From Salinicoccus roseus (lineage in GTDB: Bacteria > Bacillota > Bacilli > Staphylococcales > Salinicoccaceae), in assembly GCF_003814515.1 (NCBI RefSeq), contig NZ_RKQJ01000003.1:292423-356422 (forward strand): a stretch of DNA of 64,000 bases. The letters are read 5' to 3'. Each line of letters starts with the position of its first letter. Position 1 is the stretch's first letter. Shown here piece by piece: positions 17,849 through 25,822 of this stretch. The position numbers and the translations under genes were made by a program. The notes under the pieces are model-generated. The model did no database searches. It worked only from the letters and a program-made list of their open reading frames with translations, and was not told where the DNA came from.

Positions 17849-17877
17849 TTGACAATTCAAAATTTAATTGATAGGAT
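17849..17877 (+). promoter_or_regulatory. Promoter of the pheA leader transcript
   Basis: A perfect -35 TTGACA, 17 bases, TAGGAT. The predicted transcript starts about 25 bases before the leader-peptide ATG and about 270 bases before pheA. Confidence 0.75.
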
Positions 17878-17909
17878 TGGACACAACTTAAAGGAATTGG
17901 GTGATTCAT

Positions 17910-17969
17910 ATGGACATCACATATTATGGAACTCAATTGAATACCTTTTTCTTCAGCTATTTTAGATAG
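17910..17969 (+). CDS. Phe/Tyr-rich leader peptide of pheA (19 aa)
   Basis: A 19-codon ORF, MDITYYGTQLNTFFFSYFR, with SD-like GGGTGA 5 bases before ATG. Four Phe and three Tyr, including Phe-Phe-Phe and Tyr-Phe just before the stop, make up 37 % of the peptide. It begins right behind a strong promoter and lies in front of competing hairpins and pheA. This is the classic design of an attenuation leader peptide (compare enterobacterial PheL): ribosome stalling at Phe/Tyr codons would report low charged tRNA. The function is inferred; the codons, spacing and hairpins are seen directly. Confidence 0.75.
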   Translation: MDITYYGTQLNTFFFSYFR

Positions 17970-17972
17970 CGT

Positions 17973-18047
17973 CTATATTCCATCGTGGATATAGGCGGAC
18001 TGTATCTATGATGGCTGATTTGAATGAGAATTTTCATTCTTGGCCAT
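17973..18047 (+). promoter_or_regulatory. Attenuator region of pheA: leader hairpin and antiterminator
   Basis: After the leader stop, a hairpin with a TATATTCCA/TGGATATA stem (17974-17993) is followed by an alternative structure: ATGGC (18011-18015) pairs with GCCAT (18043-18047) around an inner GAATGA/TCATTC stem (18022-18027, 18034-18039). That pairing uses the left arm of the downstream terminator, so the two structures exclude each other. Confidence 0.6.
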
Positions 18048-18081
18048 TTAAGGAATCTAAATGGCTGGGATTTTTATTTTT
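18038..18081 (+). terminator. Attenuator terminator of pheA
   Basis: Stem GCCATTTA (18043-18050) with TAAATGGC (18058-18065), 7-nt loop, extended outward by three G-U and two Watson-Crick pairs to 18038/18070, followed directly by TTTTTATTTTT. Confidence 0.75.
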
Positions 18082-18082
18082 A

Positions 18083-18138
18083 TGGACCATTTGGGTTTCT
18101 CTTTTGAAAAGAGTAGTCCAGGTGGTCTTTTATTTTAT
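18083..18138 (+). terminator. Second hairpin/terminator in the pheA leader
   Basis: An inner CTCTT/AAGAG hairpin inside an outer stem (GACCA at 18085-18089 with TGGTC at 18123-18127) followed by TTTTATTTTAT. TGGAC/GTCCA is an alternative outer pairing. It lies just before the pheA SD. Confidence 0.5.
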
Positions 18139-18155
18139 AATTGGGAGTGGTAAAG

Positions 18156-19007
18156 ATGCTGATCGGATATCAAGGTGTAGAAGGATCATACAGTGAAATG
18201 GCGTGCGGGACTTTCGCAGAGGACGGAGCATATGAAATGAAGGGGTACCCCACATTCAAGGCGCTTGTCGACGACTTGATGCGGGACCGGGTCGATTATA
18301 TCGCCCTGCCGGTCGAGAACTCCACGAGCGGTCCGATCACACGGACGATCGACCTGATGAAATACCTCGAAGTGGATGCAGTGGAGGAGATCTATGTCAA
18401 GATCGACCATGCACTCATCACTAAAGGGCCGGTCGCGCTCGATGAACTGACTGAAGTCTATTCCCACCCGGAAGCGCTCGAACAATGCTACGGCTACCTG
18501 AGCGGCCATCCGCACCTCACGGTCCGTGAATATTCGGATACGGCCGATGCGGTCAGGATGGTCAAGGCTTCCGACGACCCTGCAGTCGCAGCCATCGCCG
18601 GCAGCCATGCCGCAGAGATGTACGGCATGCATGTGGCACGGGAGAACATCAGCGACAATCCATACAATACCACACGGTTCCTCTTCTTCAGAAAAGCGGA
18701 GAAGCCACGGCTGAAGAACACGAACAAGACATCACTCTACATCGAGACGGACCACAGCACAGGCTCACTGAATGAAATACTCAACATCTTCAGCAGTCAC
18801 GGCATCAACCTGCTGAACCTGACTTCACGGCCGATACAGCACAAACCATTCTCCTACGGATTCTTCATCGATGTCGAAAAGGGCGCCGACGAGACGTTGA
18901 GCGGGGCACTCGAAGACATAGGGGAAGTCAGCAAGTACATCAATATCCTCGGCACCTACCAGAAGGGCAAGATCCCCTCCTACGAAGGCGCCCTCGTAAA
19001 CGAATAG
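18156..19007 (+). CDS. pheA: Prephenate dehydratase with ACT domain
   Basis: A 283-residue monofunctional prephenate dehydratase converting prephenate to phenylpyruvate in phenylalanine synthesis. The catalytic domain has GVEGSYSEMA, LPVENSTSGPI and the NTTRF signature (residues 171-175). The C-terminal ACT domain (about 190-270) should bind Phe for feedback inhibition, but the usual ESRP motif reads TSRP (223-226). GGGAGTGG lies 5 bases before the chosen ATG. Expression is probably controlled by the attenuator in front. Next gene (CDF-like) is 57 bases downstream with its own SD. Confidence 0.93.
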   Translation: MLIGYQGVEGSYSEMACGTFAEDGAYEMKGYPTFKALVDDLMRDRVDYIALPVENSTSGPITRTIDLMKYLEVDAVEEIYVKIDHALITKGPVALDELTEVYSHPEALEQCYGYLSGHPHLTVREYSDTADAVRMVKASDDPAVAAIAGSHAAEMYGMHVARENISDNPYNTTRFLFFRKAEKPRLKNTNKTSLYIETDHSTGSLNEILNIFSSHGINLLNLTSRPIQHKPFSYGFFIDVEKGADETLSGALEDIGEVSKYINILGTYQKGKIPSYEGALVNE

Positions 19008-19064
19008 GAATCCCTGCCCTTTCTTGTGTATAATGGACTCAACTACACAGGAGAGGGTTTAAAT

Positions 19065-19973
19065 ATGAACGAAAACACTGCCCAAAAAATGATCATGGCC
19101 TCCATTGCAGGCGCCCTTGCATTTGCAGCACTCGGCATCATCTGGGGCCTTTATGCCGACAGCCAGATGATCCAGTTCGACGGCTACTACTCATTCATCA
19201 GCGTCCTGCTGTCCATGATCTCGATGATGGCACTCCGCTTCATCTCGAAGGAGGACCCTGAACGCTTCCCCTTCGGCAAGGAAAGTTTCATCCCTTTGAC
19301 CATCGTCATCAAATACTTCGGCATACTGGTCCTCATCCTGATTTCCCTCGTCCAGGCCTTCATCGCCCTGTTCTCGGGCGGCAATGCCATGTCGATGGGA
19401 TCGGGCGTGCTCTATGCCCTCATATCCGCCGTCGGGTGCTATGCCGCCTACGCCTATTTCAAATCCAGGGGACAAGGTGACGCACTCATCACTGCCGAGA
19501 TGAACCAGTGGCGCATGGATGCCCTGCTCAGCATCGGTGTACTGGCCGGCTTCCTAATCGGATGGCTCCTGAGCCTGACCTTCATGGAGCCGATAGTCCC
19601 TTTCATCGACCCGGTCATGGTGATCCTCGTTGCCGGGTACTTCATCAAAGTCCCCCTGTCCGAGCTGTATGCATCACTCAGGGAACTGCTGGAAATGGCA
19701 CCTGAACGTCCCATCGCCGAAGCGGTCGAGACGCAGGTCCTCCATATCCGTAAGTTTCATGGTTTCCAAGATCACGCACTCAGGCTGCAGAAGATGGGCA
19801 CCAAACTCTACATCGAAGTCGACTTCATCGTCCCCATCGAGGATGACCTCACCATATACGAACAGGACCGGATCCGCCAGGATCTGAAGCAGCGTCTCCA
19901 GAGCCTCACCCTCGATCCGTGGACGACCGTTGTGTTTACGCATGAAAGGCAGCAACAGCAGAAATCCCGATGA
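19065..19973 (+). CDS. CDF-like cation transporter with a degenerate metal site
   Basis: A 302-residue membrane protein with about six TM helices and a C-terminal cytosolic domain (about 215-300), the layout of cation diffusion facilitators. Where functional CDF proteins carry DxxHSxxD in TM2 it reads FDGYYSFIS, and where TM5 has HxxxD it reads QWRMD, so half the transport-site ligands are replaced. RFPFGKESF matches the conserved CDF loop (RxPFGxxR/K). The ATG after GGAGAGG was chosen. Possible cotranscription with pheA. Substrate uncertain, possibly not a divalent metal. Confidence 0.8.
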   Translation: MNENTAQKMIMASIAGALAFAALGIIWGLYADSQMIQFDGYYSFISVLLSMISMMALRFISKEDPERFPFGKESFIPLTIVIKYFGILVLILISLVQAFIALFSGGNAMSMGSGVLYALISAVGCYAAYAYFKSRGQGDALITAEMNQWRMDALLSIGVLAGFLIGWLLSLTFMEPIVPFIDPVMVILVAGYFIKVPLSELYASLRELLEMAPERPIAEAVETQVLHIRKFHGFQDHALRLQKMGTKLYIEVDFIVPIEDDLTIYEQDRIRQDLKQRLQSLTLDPWTTVVFTHERQQQQKSR

Positions 19974-19995
19974 CAGTGTCATCGGGATTTCTGCT
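19957..19995. terminator. Bidirectional terminator
   Basis: An 18-bp perfect stem (19957-19974 with 19978-19995), 3-nt loop, overlapping the 3' end of the CDF-like gene and just ahead of the end of the convergent RND gene. Confidence 0.85.
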
Positions 19996-20000
19996 TTATT

Positions 20001-23000
20001 CTAGCTGTTCCTGTACCTCACCTTGTAGTAGAGATAGTACAGGCTTGGTGTGGCTATCATGGAGAGTATCGTGGAGAACGCAATACCTGCTATGACGGTC
20101 ACTGCAAGCGGCACGAACAGGACGTCGCCGCTGAAGGCCACCGGTGTCAGAGCGATGATGCTCGTGATGGTGGTCAGCAGGATCGGTTTGAAGCGTGCAC
20201 GTCCGCTGTCATATATCGCTTCGTGTATATCGAATGCATCGCTCTTCCTCCGGGCTTCGATGAAGTCGAGGAGGACGATGGCATTCCTGACGACGATACC
20301 GGATAGTGAAACCATCCCCATGACGCCGAGGAAACTGATCGGCGTCTGGGTGACGAACAGGCCGATGATGCCGCCACTGATGGCAAGGAAGATGCTGAAG
20401 ACGATGATCAGCGGCATGACGATGGAGTTGAACTCTATCGCTATGACCAGATATACAAGGACGAGTATGATTCCGAAAAGTATACTGATCTCGACAAAGA
20501 AGTCCGTCTGATCGGAAGTCTCCCCACCGATGATCATTTCGCTGGTCTCAGGCATTTCGCCACGGAATGCTTCGATCTTCTCTTCTGCAGCTGCTTCATC
20601 ATCTGCATATACCTTGAGCTCCACCATACGGTCTCCGTTTGTATGATGGATGTACTTGGAACTTTCCGTCTCGGTCTCTTCGACAAAGTCGGTGAGCGGG
20701 AATGTCTCCGGCTGTTCACCGGTCATCTTGATGATCTCCACATCTTCTACGCTGTAGTCATTGGAATATTTCAAGGTCGTCTCCCGGTTTTCACCATCGA
20801 CGATGATGCCCTGGATCGGTATGCCTTCAGAAAGCATGTTCAGCTCATTCTTCACTTGGGAGATGGAGACGCCATTCTCTTCAAGTGCATCATAGTCGAT
20901 GCTGTAGTTGATCGTAGGCACCAGGTCTCCAATATTCGTCGTCACCAGTGCACCCTCGTCTTCAAGTGTTCTCTGCAGGCTGTTTGCCTGTTCATTTAAC
21001 TGCTCGAGGTCGGATTCATAAAGCTCCACTGTTATCGGCGCCCCGGCTGGAGGCCCCTGGATGATCGTCTCCATGAATATGGTTGCTTCCGGGAAGGCCT
21101 CCCGCACGGGTTCTTCAAACTGGTTGATTGTTTCTGAAGCACTGATCTCTTCCTTATCGATCTGAAGTGCAATCTGTGCAGTATTGGAGCCCGCCTGATC
21201 GAGTGATGCGCCGAAGAGATTCGGGAGCCCCGTGCCTGTAAACAGGGAGGCCCCTTCCACATGCGGCATTTCATCGAGCATGTAGTCGAGTACTGCGTTC
21301 GCATCTTCATGCGTCTGGTCTATCGTCTGGTCTTCAGCGAAGATCAGATCGACCGTAACTTCCGAGCGGTCCGCTTCCGGGAAGAACTCGAATGGCGTGA
21401 ACCGGATGAGTCCAAGCGACAGCACACCGATGACCAGCACCGTAAGGAATGTGATGAGTGGGCGCCTGATGATTGCAGGAAGCACCCTGTCCGCATAGAA
21501 GTCGCTGCCCTTTGTGAACAGCTTGCCGATCAATCCCGGATGCTCAGGCACTTTCTTGCGTTTCAGCAGATATCGCGCTGCCGGGACGAATGTCAGCGCC
21601 AGTACAGTCGATACGACCATCGTCGTGATCAGTATGCTCGGCAGGGCCTTGATGAAGTCCCCGTTCGCTCCGGAGAGCAGCAGCAGCGGAGAGAAGGTGA
21701 ATACGATCGCCAATGTTGAGGCGATGACTGAAGGTGCCACTTCCTTCACACCATTGTAGACACCGTCAAGACGGTCGTCCCCTAAAGTAAATCTTCTTTC
21801 GATGTTGTCGTTGACCACGATCGAATCATCCACCAGTATACCAAGTGCGATGATCAAGCCGATGACTGATATCTGGTTCAGATCGACACCGAACCACGGC
21901 ACCGGTATGAGGCCGATGATGACGGACAGCACCACAGTCGTCATTACAGTGATCGATCCGAAGAGCGACAGCCCGAGGGAGGCACTGATGATGACGGCAA
22001 TCAGGGCAATCGCCAATGACATGTACAGCCCGACGAATATATCCTCTACATTTTCCCGTTCGGAAGAAAGTGTAGTGACATCAATCGAATCGGGCAGACC
22101 CGATATGCCATCATCCATGACCGCTTCCACATCTTCCGAGACTGAAGGGACATCTTCACCACTGGAAAGGAAGACGGTGAATGAAATCGCCGGCTCCCCT
22201 TCATATTCGACGATATCCTCAGGGGTTGCCGTAACCTCCTCTATTTCTGCAATGTCAGGGAGCGGCGTACTGTCCTGCCCCACCCGCACCTGTTCCAGTA
22301 CGGAAAGCGGCGTTTCATCCTGGAAAGACAGGCGGATGATATTGCCATCATCCTCTTCCTGCCCAAGGATGACCGGGTTCAACGAAGTTTCTATCTCACC
22401 GAGTATCTGATTCGGGTTGACCTGGGCTTCAGCCATGGCATCCCGGTCAAGGTTGATCTGATATTCCTGGTCGGTATAGCCTTTGACGGTGACGCCGCTG
22501 ATGCCTTCGGTCTGGGAAACTTCCCGTTCAAGCCTCTCCAGATCTCCCCTTATCTCATCCAGTTCTCCACGCTCTTCTGCATGGAACTGATAGCTCAAAA
22601 TCGGGAATGTGTTGCTGATGGACTGGACTTCCGGGTCAGCCGCATTCTCGGGGAGGTCTCCGGAGAGTCCACCGAGGAGATTATTCACTTCATTTAGGAC
22701 GTCCTTCGTTTCGACCGAATTGGCGATTTCGAGTGTCAGCACCGAAACATCATCCTGGGAGACGGATGACACACTGTCGACGCCATCCACACTGAATATT
22801 TCCGCTTCTATGATTTCAGTGATGTTCGATTCGACATCGCTCTTGTCCGCCCCGGGCCATGGGGTTGTTACGTTGATCAGATTGACTTCCGTCTCTGGTA
22901 TTTCACGCTGCTCGATCGTCAAAAATGTATAAATTCCAAATACTGAAACCGCAAATACCATGATGATGAAAAGAAGACTCCGCTCCATGATCATTCCAAA

Positions 23001-23012
23001 TAATTTTTTCAT
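20001..23012 (-). CDS. RND-superfamily efflux transporter (AcrB/SwrC-like)
   Basis: A 1003-residue HAE-type RND pump with 12 TM segments: TM1 at residues 11-30, a large extracellular loop, TM2-6 near 330-480, TM7 near 520, a second large loop, and TM8-12 near 840-995. GLIIALGILVDDSIVVNDNIERR contains the TM4 Asp pair used for proton relay, and GVMGMVSLSGIVVRNAIVLLDFIEARR is the matching TM10/11 block. SwrC-like pumps export lipopeptides, fatty acids or drugs. No adaptor (MFP) gene is adjacent. Good SD not obvious; the ATG matches family starts. Confidence 0.9.
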   Translation of the reverse strand: MKKLFGMIMERSLLFIIMVFAVSVFGIYTFLTIEQREIPETEVNLINVTTPWPGADKSDVESNITEIIEAEIFSVDGVDSVSSVSQDDVSVLTLEIANSVETKDVLNEVNNLLGGLSGDLPENAADPEVQSISNTFPILSYQFHAEERGELDEIRGDLERLEREVSQTEGISGVTVKGYTDQEYQINLDRDAMAEAQVNPNQILGEIETSLNPVILGQEEDDGNIIRLSFQDETPLSVLEQVRVGQDSTPLPDIAEIEEVTATPEDIVEYEGEPAISFTVFLSSGEDVPSVSEDVEAVMDDGISGLPDSIDVTTLSSERENVEDIFVGLYMSLAIALIAVIISASLGLSLFGSITVMTTVVLSVIIGLIPVPWFGVDLNQISVIGLIIALGILVDDSIVVNDNIERRFTLGDDRLDGVYNGVKEVAPSVIASTLAIVFTFSPLLLLSGANGDFIKALPSILITTMVVSTVLALTFVPAARYLLKRKKVPEHPGLIGKLFTKGSDFYADRVLPAIIRRPLITFLTVLVIGVLSLGLIRFTPFEFFPEADRSEVTVDLIFAEDQTIDQTHEDANAVLDYMLDEMPHVEGASLFTGTGLPNLFGASLDQAGSNTAQIALQIDKEEISASETINQFEEPVREAFPEATIFMETIIQGPPAGAPITVELYESDLEQLNEQANSLQRTLEDEGALVTTNIGDLVPTINYSIDYDALEENGVSISQVKNELNMLSEGIPIQGIIVDGENRETTLKYSNDYSVEDVEIIKMTGEQPETFPLTDFVEETETESSKYIHHTNGDRMVELKVYADDEAAAEEKIEAFRGEMPETSEMIIGGETSDQTDFFVEISILFGIILVLVYLVIAIEFNSIVMPLIIVFSIFLAISGGIIGLFVTQTPISFLGVMGMVSLSGIVVRNAIVLLDFIEARRKSDAFDIHEAIYDSGRARFKPILLTTITSIIALTPVAFSGDVLFVPLAVTVIAGIAFSTILSMIATPSLYYLYYKVRYRNS

Positions 23013-23070
23013 CCATTTTCCTCTTCCCTGAACAATTAGAATTCCTTTATGTATTTCCCATCATACACCG

Positions 23071-23104
23071 AAAAAATGAAGCCTGCCACAAGACAGACTT
23101 CATT
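23071..23104 (-). terminator. Terminator of the small membrane-protein transcript
   Basis: AATGAAGTCTG/CAGGCTTCATT imperfect stem on the minus strand followed by TTTTTT. Confidence 0.7.
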
Positions 23105-23258
23105 ATAATTCACTGCTGTAGCTGAAGTAGATTCCTGTTACAAACAACAGGAAAACTGCCGCATAGCCAAGCACTGCATATTGATCCGGTATGACCGTCT
23201 GCAGGCCGACCATGGTCAGGAACCCCAGCAGATAGCATATAGCCGCAGCATATTTCAT
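23103..23258 (-). CDS. Small two-TM membrane protein (51 aa)
   Basis: MKYAAAICYLLGFLTMVGLQ starts the first helix and AVLGYAAVFLLFVTGIYFSY forms the second. TTGGAGGATTGGAA precedes the chosen ATG, which excludes ten upstream in-frame codons. It follows the 22-residue micro-ORF by 39 bases and shares its terminator. No family recognised; possibly linked to the RND pump downstream only by proximity. Confidence 0.6.
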   Translation of the reverse strand: MKYAAAICYLLGFLTMVGLQTVIPDQYAVLGYAAVFLLFVTGIYFSYSSEL

Positions 23259-23297
23259 TTCCAATCCTCCAACGGTGATGGTTGTCATTCTTCCCTG

Positions 23298-23366
23298 CTA
23301 CAGCAGTAGGGAAAGTATGAATAGTACGATGACGACAAGACCTACAATATAGATGATGCTCCTCAT
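23298..23366 (-). CDS. Hydrophobic micropeptide (22 aa)
   Basis: A 22-codon ORF, MRSIIYIVGLVVIVLFILSL followed by LL and a stop, forming a single membrane helix. GAGGGGG lies 7 bases before the ATG. It is directly downstream of a perfect 18-bp inverted repeat, part of whose arm overlaps the SD. Such peptides can be accessory subunits or membrane-active toxins; nothing here decides which. Confidence 0.5.
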   Translation of the reverse strand: MRSIIYIVGLVVIVLFILSLLL

Positions 23367-23376
23367 GGCTATACCC

Positions 23377-23427
23377 CCTCTTCGAAGTCTGGATATTTAA
23401 TATTTAATAATCCAGACTTCGAAGAGG
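23377..23427. repeat. Perfect 18-bp inverted repeat with AT-rich 15-nt centre
   Basis: CCTCTTCGAAGTCTGGAT (23377-23394) and its exact complement (23410-23427). No T-run follows on either strand, so it is not an ordinary terminator. On the minus strand its 3' arm runs into the SD of the 22-aa ORF. It could be an operator or an RNA hairpin that controls translation. Confidence 0.8.
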
Positions 23428-23451
23428 AAGATAAAGATTGAAAATGTGTGA

Positions 23452-24030
23452 TTATTCGTCATTCTCGATCCATGCCGTCTTCTCTTCAAACGGCGTGCGC
23501 TTTGCATTGTCCTTCACCACGTCAGGTTCACCGAGGAACACAAGACCCAGGATCTCCTCCCGCTCATCCAGTTCGAAATACTCCTTGACCTTCGGCGTAT
23601 TGTATATCGGTCCGCTCCTCCATATCGCGCCGAGACCCATTTCATGTGCGGCAAGGAGCATATTCTGCGTCGCTGCGGCAACCGCACAGACATCTTCGGT
23701 ATAGATCGCCTTCGGGTTGTCATCCGGAGAAAGTGCCACGACGATCACCGTCGGTGCGGCAAAGGGCTTCCTGCTGATCTTTTCGATCCGCTTCATTCCT
23801 GCCTCCGATTCCGGATCCTCGACACGGCCATGTGCCACTTCCTTCAGCACACGGGAGAGCGGATTCCGTCCTTCCCCGCTGAGTACGAAGAATTTCCATG
23901 GTTCCGTATGGTGATGGTTGGGTGCCCATGTTGCCGCTTCGAGCATCCTCTCGATCTTGTCCCGCTCCACCGGGGTGTCCTTCAATTTTGGAATGCTGCG
24001 ACGGTTCTTTATTGCTTCAAAGACTTCCAT
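23452..24030 (-). CDS. Nitroreductase family protein
   Basis: A 192-residue FMN enzyme of the YdjA/NfnB-like class: IKNRRSIPKLKDTPVERDKIERMLEAATWAPNHHHTEPWKF at the N terminus binds the flavin phosphate, and AATQNMLLAAHEMGLGAIWRSG is the dimer/flavin segment near residue 120. It reduces nitro or quinone compounds with NAD(P)H; the physiological substrate is unknown. The second ATG was used since AGGAG is 8 bases from it but only 2 from the first. Confidence 0.88.
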   Translation of the reverse strand: MEVFEAIKNRRSIPKLKDTPVERDKIERMLEAATWAPNHHHTEPWKFFVLSGEGRNPLSRVLKEVAHGRVEDPESEAGMKRIEKISRKPFAAPTVIVVALSPDDNPKAIYTEDVCAVAAATQNMLLAAHEMGLGAIWRSGPIYNTPKVKEYFELDEREEILGLVFLGEPDVVKDNAKRTPFEEKTAWIENDE

Positions 24031-24149
24031 TTCCATTGCTCCTATACTATGTATTATAATGACTAATTATAGGTTACCAAACTTTGATGATGCTTTACAA
24101 AGCAAATGACAATAATTATCAACTACATTTTACGGAAGGAGGTTCCACT

Positions 24150-25070
24150 TTGATATTCCTGCTGATCCTCGGCATTTTTGCCGGCATGCTCGTCCCTCTA
24201 CAGACTTCAGTGAACAGCCGCCTTTCCCTATTCACGAAATCGCTGATACTCGCCTCTTTCTACTCCTTCCTCACAGGAACGCTTCTGCTGGTGCTCATCA
24301 ACCTTATCGTGAATCCCGGGAAATTGGCGCCGGACTTCCTGCTGTCCGGTGACTTCTCTTACATATGGTTCACCGGCGGCCTGCTCGGCGTCGTCTACCT
24401 GACGGGAAATATGATACTGCTCCCCCGCATCGGCGCTGCGCTCACCGTCATCATGACGGTGGCAGGACAGATGGTCATCGGGCTGTTCATAGATACGTTC
24501 GGCTGGTTCGAAGCCCCCATCCAGCCGCTCAACATCTACCGCATTGCGGGTATCATCATAATGATCGGCGGCATCATTTTCATGAACTATAAGAAGCGGA
24601 GTGCCCGTGTTGCCGGGAACCGTTCGAACGGGTGGCTCCTGCTCGGCCTGTTCACCGGTGCCCTGCCCCCGATACAGACGGCAATCAACAGTGCGCTCAG
24701 GTACGAAGTTTCATCCTTCTTCCTCGCTTCGCTGATCTCCTTCTCGGTCGGTACACTGGCACTGCTCATCCTGTCCCTCATCAGCGCACGCCGGCTGAGC
24801 CTTTCATTCTTCGTTGAAGGGGCAGGGCGGCTGAAATGGTGGCACCTTGCCGGCGGGCCGCTCGGTGCCGTCTATGTCACAACCAATATCATACTGATGC
24901 CCCACCTGGGTGCAACGCTGACACTGATGAGCGTGATATTCGGCCAGATGCTGATCGGCCTTGCCATCGATCACTTCGGTCTCTTCGGCATACACCGCCA
25001 TCCCGTGGATGCAAGACGGATCTTCGGCGGCGTGCTGATCCTTACGGGCATCATGCTGCTGCAGATATAA
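24150..25070 (+). CDS. DMT-superfamily transporter, duplicated DUF606 (YdcZ-like)
   Basis: A 306-residue protein with about ten TM helices built from two homologous halves. Each half has LLGLFTGxLPPIQTAIN/ILGIFAGMLVPLQTSVN, then a GGLLGVVYLTGNMILLPRIGAALTVI / GGPLGAVYVTTNIILMPHLGATLTLM block, then GQMxIGLxIDxFG. This internal duplication of the YdcZ unit is visible by eye. The substrate is unknown. The start is TTG, 7 bases after AAGGAGG; upstream ATGs lack an SD. Confidence 0.85.
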   Translation: MIFLLILGIFAGMLVPLQTSVNSRLSLFTKSLILASFYSFLTGTLLLVLINLIVNPGKLAPDFLLSGDFSYIWFTGGLLGVVYLTGNMILLPRIGAALTVIMTVAGQMVIGLFIDTFGWFEAPIQPLNIYRIAGIIIMIGGIIFMNYKKRSARVAGNRSNGWLLLGLFTGALPPIQTAINSALRYEVSSFFLASLISFSVGTLALLILSLISARRLSLSFFVEGAGRLKWWHLAGGPLGAVYVTTNIILMPHLGATLTLMSVIFGQMLIGLAIDHFGLFGIHRHPVDARRIFGGVLILTGIMLLQI

Positions 25071-25073
25071 AAA

Positions 25074-25099
25074 GAAGTGGAGTATGCCTACTCCACTTC
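25074..25099. terminator. Bidirectional terminator
   Basis: GAAGTGGAGTA/TACTCCACTTC 11-bp stem, 4-nt loop, with T-rich sequence on both sides; it overlaps the end of the small minus-strand ORF. Confidence 0.8.
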
Positions 25100-25207
25100 C
25101 CTGTCTTTTGACGTATCGTTATTCATTTTATAAATGCAGTAGCCAAAGCCGCCCGCTGTTGCCAAAGCAATGAATTGCATCAGAAATTCTGTCAGATTCG
25201 CTTCCAT
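25088..25207 (-). CDS. Small single-TM protein (39 aa)
   Basis: MEANLTEFLMQFIALATAGG opens a membrane helix (about residues 8-26), followed by a charged tail DTSKDREVE. GGGGAGACGGAG precedes the ATG and a terminator overlaps its 3' end. No family recognised. Confidence 0.55.
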   Translation of the reverse strand: MEANLTEFLMQFIALATAGGFGYCIYKMNNDTSKDREVE

Positions 25208-25293
25208 CTCCGTCTCCCCTTCTAAAATGTTAAGCGAATTATAGCACAGGATGAAAGTGTTTTCACTAGGAAATTTTTATATTCCTTAAATTT

Positions 25294-25701
25294 TTATCGG
25301 ATCGGCTTCCTGCCGTATTTGTTGTCCCCATCACTCGGCATCAATGAGAATACGAGGCCAAGGATGTTTACGCCTGCAATGACGGCGATGGCAGCTGTCT
25401 TCATCCACTTTTTTGCGGGCTTCATGAATGTAAGCGGGATGAGCAGGAAGGACGCCATCTGAATCACCTGATACCACCCTGTGATGCCGGCATCCTGATA
25501 ACGTCGTGAAGTCACACTTAATGATGGGATCATGACGACTGCCGTAAATGCCCCCTCCAACGGGTTCCCTTCTCCGCCTTTTCGGCTCACCAGCGCACCG
25601 ACTCCTGCAAGGATGAGATTTGGTATCCAGTACTCCCCGCGGGTCGCCCTGCCCCTGAACTGGAATGCTTTCTTGAAAAATCTTATGAAATATGTGAACA
25701 T
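25294..25701 (-). CDS. DUF805 family membrane protein
   Basis: A 135-residue protein with the DUF805 hallmarks: FKKAFQFRGRATRGEYWIPN at the start, SVTSRRYQDAGITGWYQVIQ in the centre, and about four hydrophobic stretches. DUF805 proteins (YhaH-like) are small inner-membrane proteins of unknown function. It is divergent from the DoxX-like gene. Confidence 0.85.
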   Translation of the reverse strand: MFTYFIRFFKKAFQFRGRATRGEYWIPNLILAGVGALVSRKGGEGNPLEGAFTAVVMIPSLSVTSRRYQDAGITGWYQVIQMASFLLIPLTFMKPAKKWMKTAAIAVIAGVNILGLVFSLMPSDGDNKYGRKPIR

Positions 25702-25822
25702 GTACTTCCGCTCCTTCTGGTTGGATTCCTCCCCGATTATACATCAGCTGCCTGTCATGTTTCCATTGCGCGGATCGCGGGGATATAGAAGGGTATAAAA
25801 CTATAGGAAGAAGGACATGAAA

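Noticed and set aside
17878..18155. T-box riboswitch upstream of pheA
   Set aside because: No TGGNACCGCG-like T-box sequence or recognisable specifier stem; the aromatic-rich ORF and competing hairpins explain the region better.
23377..23427. Ordinary rho-independent terminator of the nitroreductase gene
   Set aside because: No T-run follows the stem in either direction.
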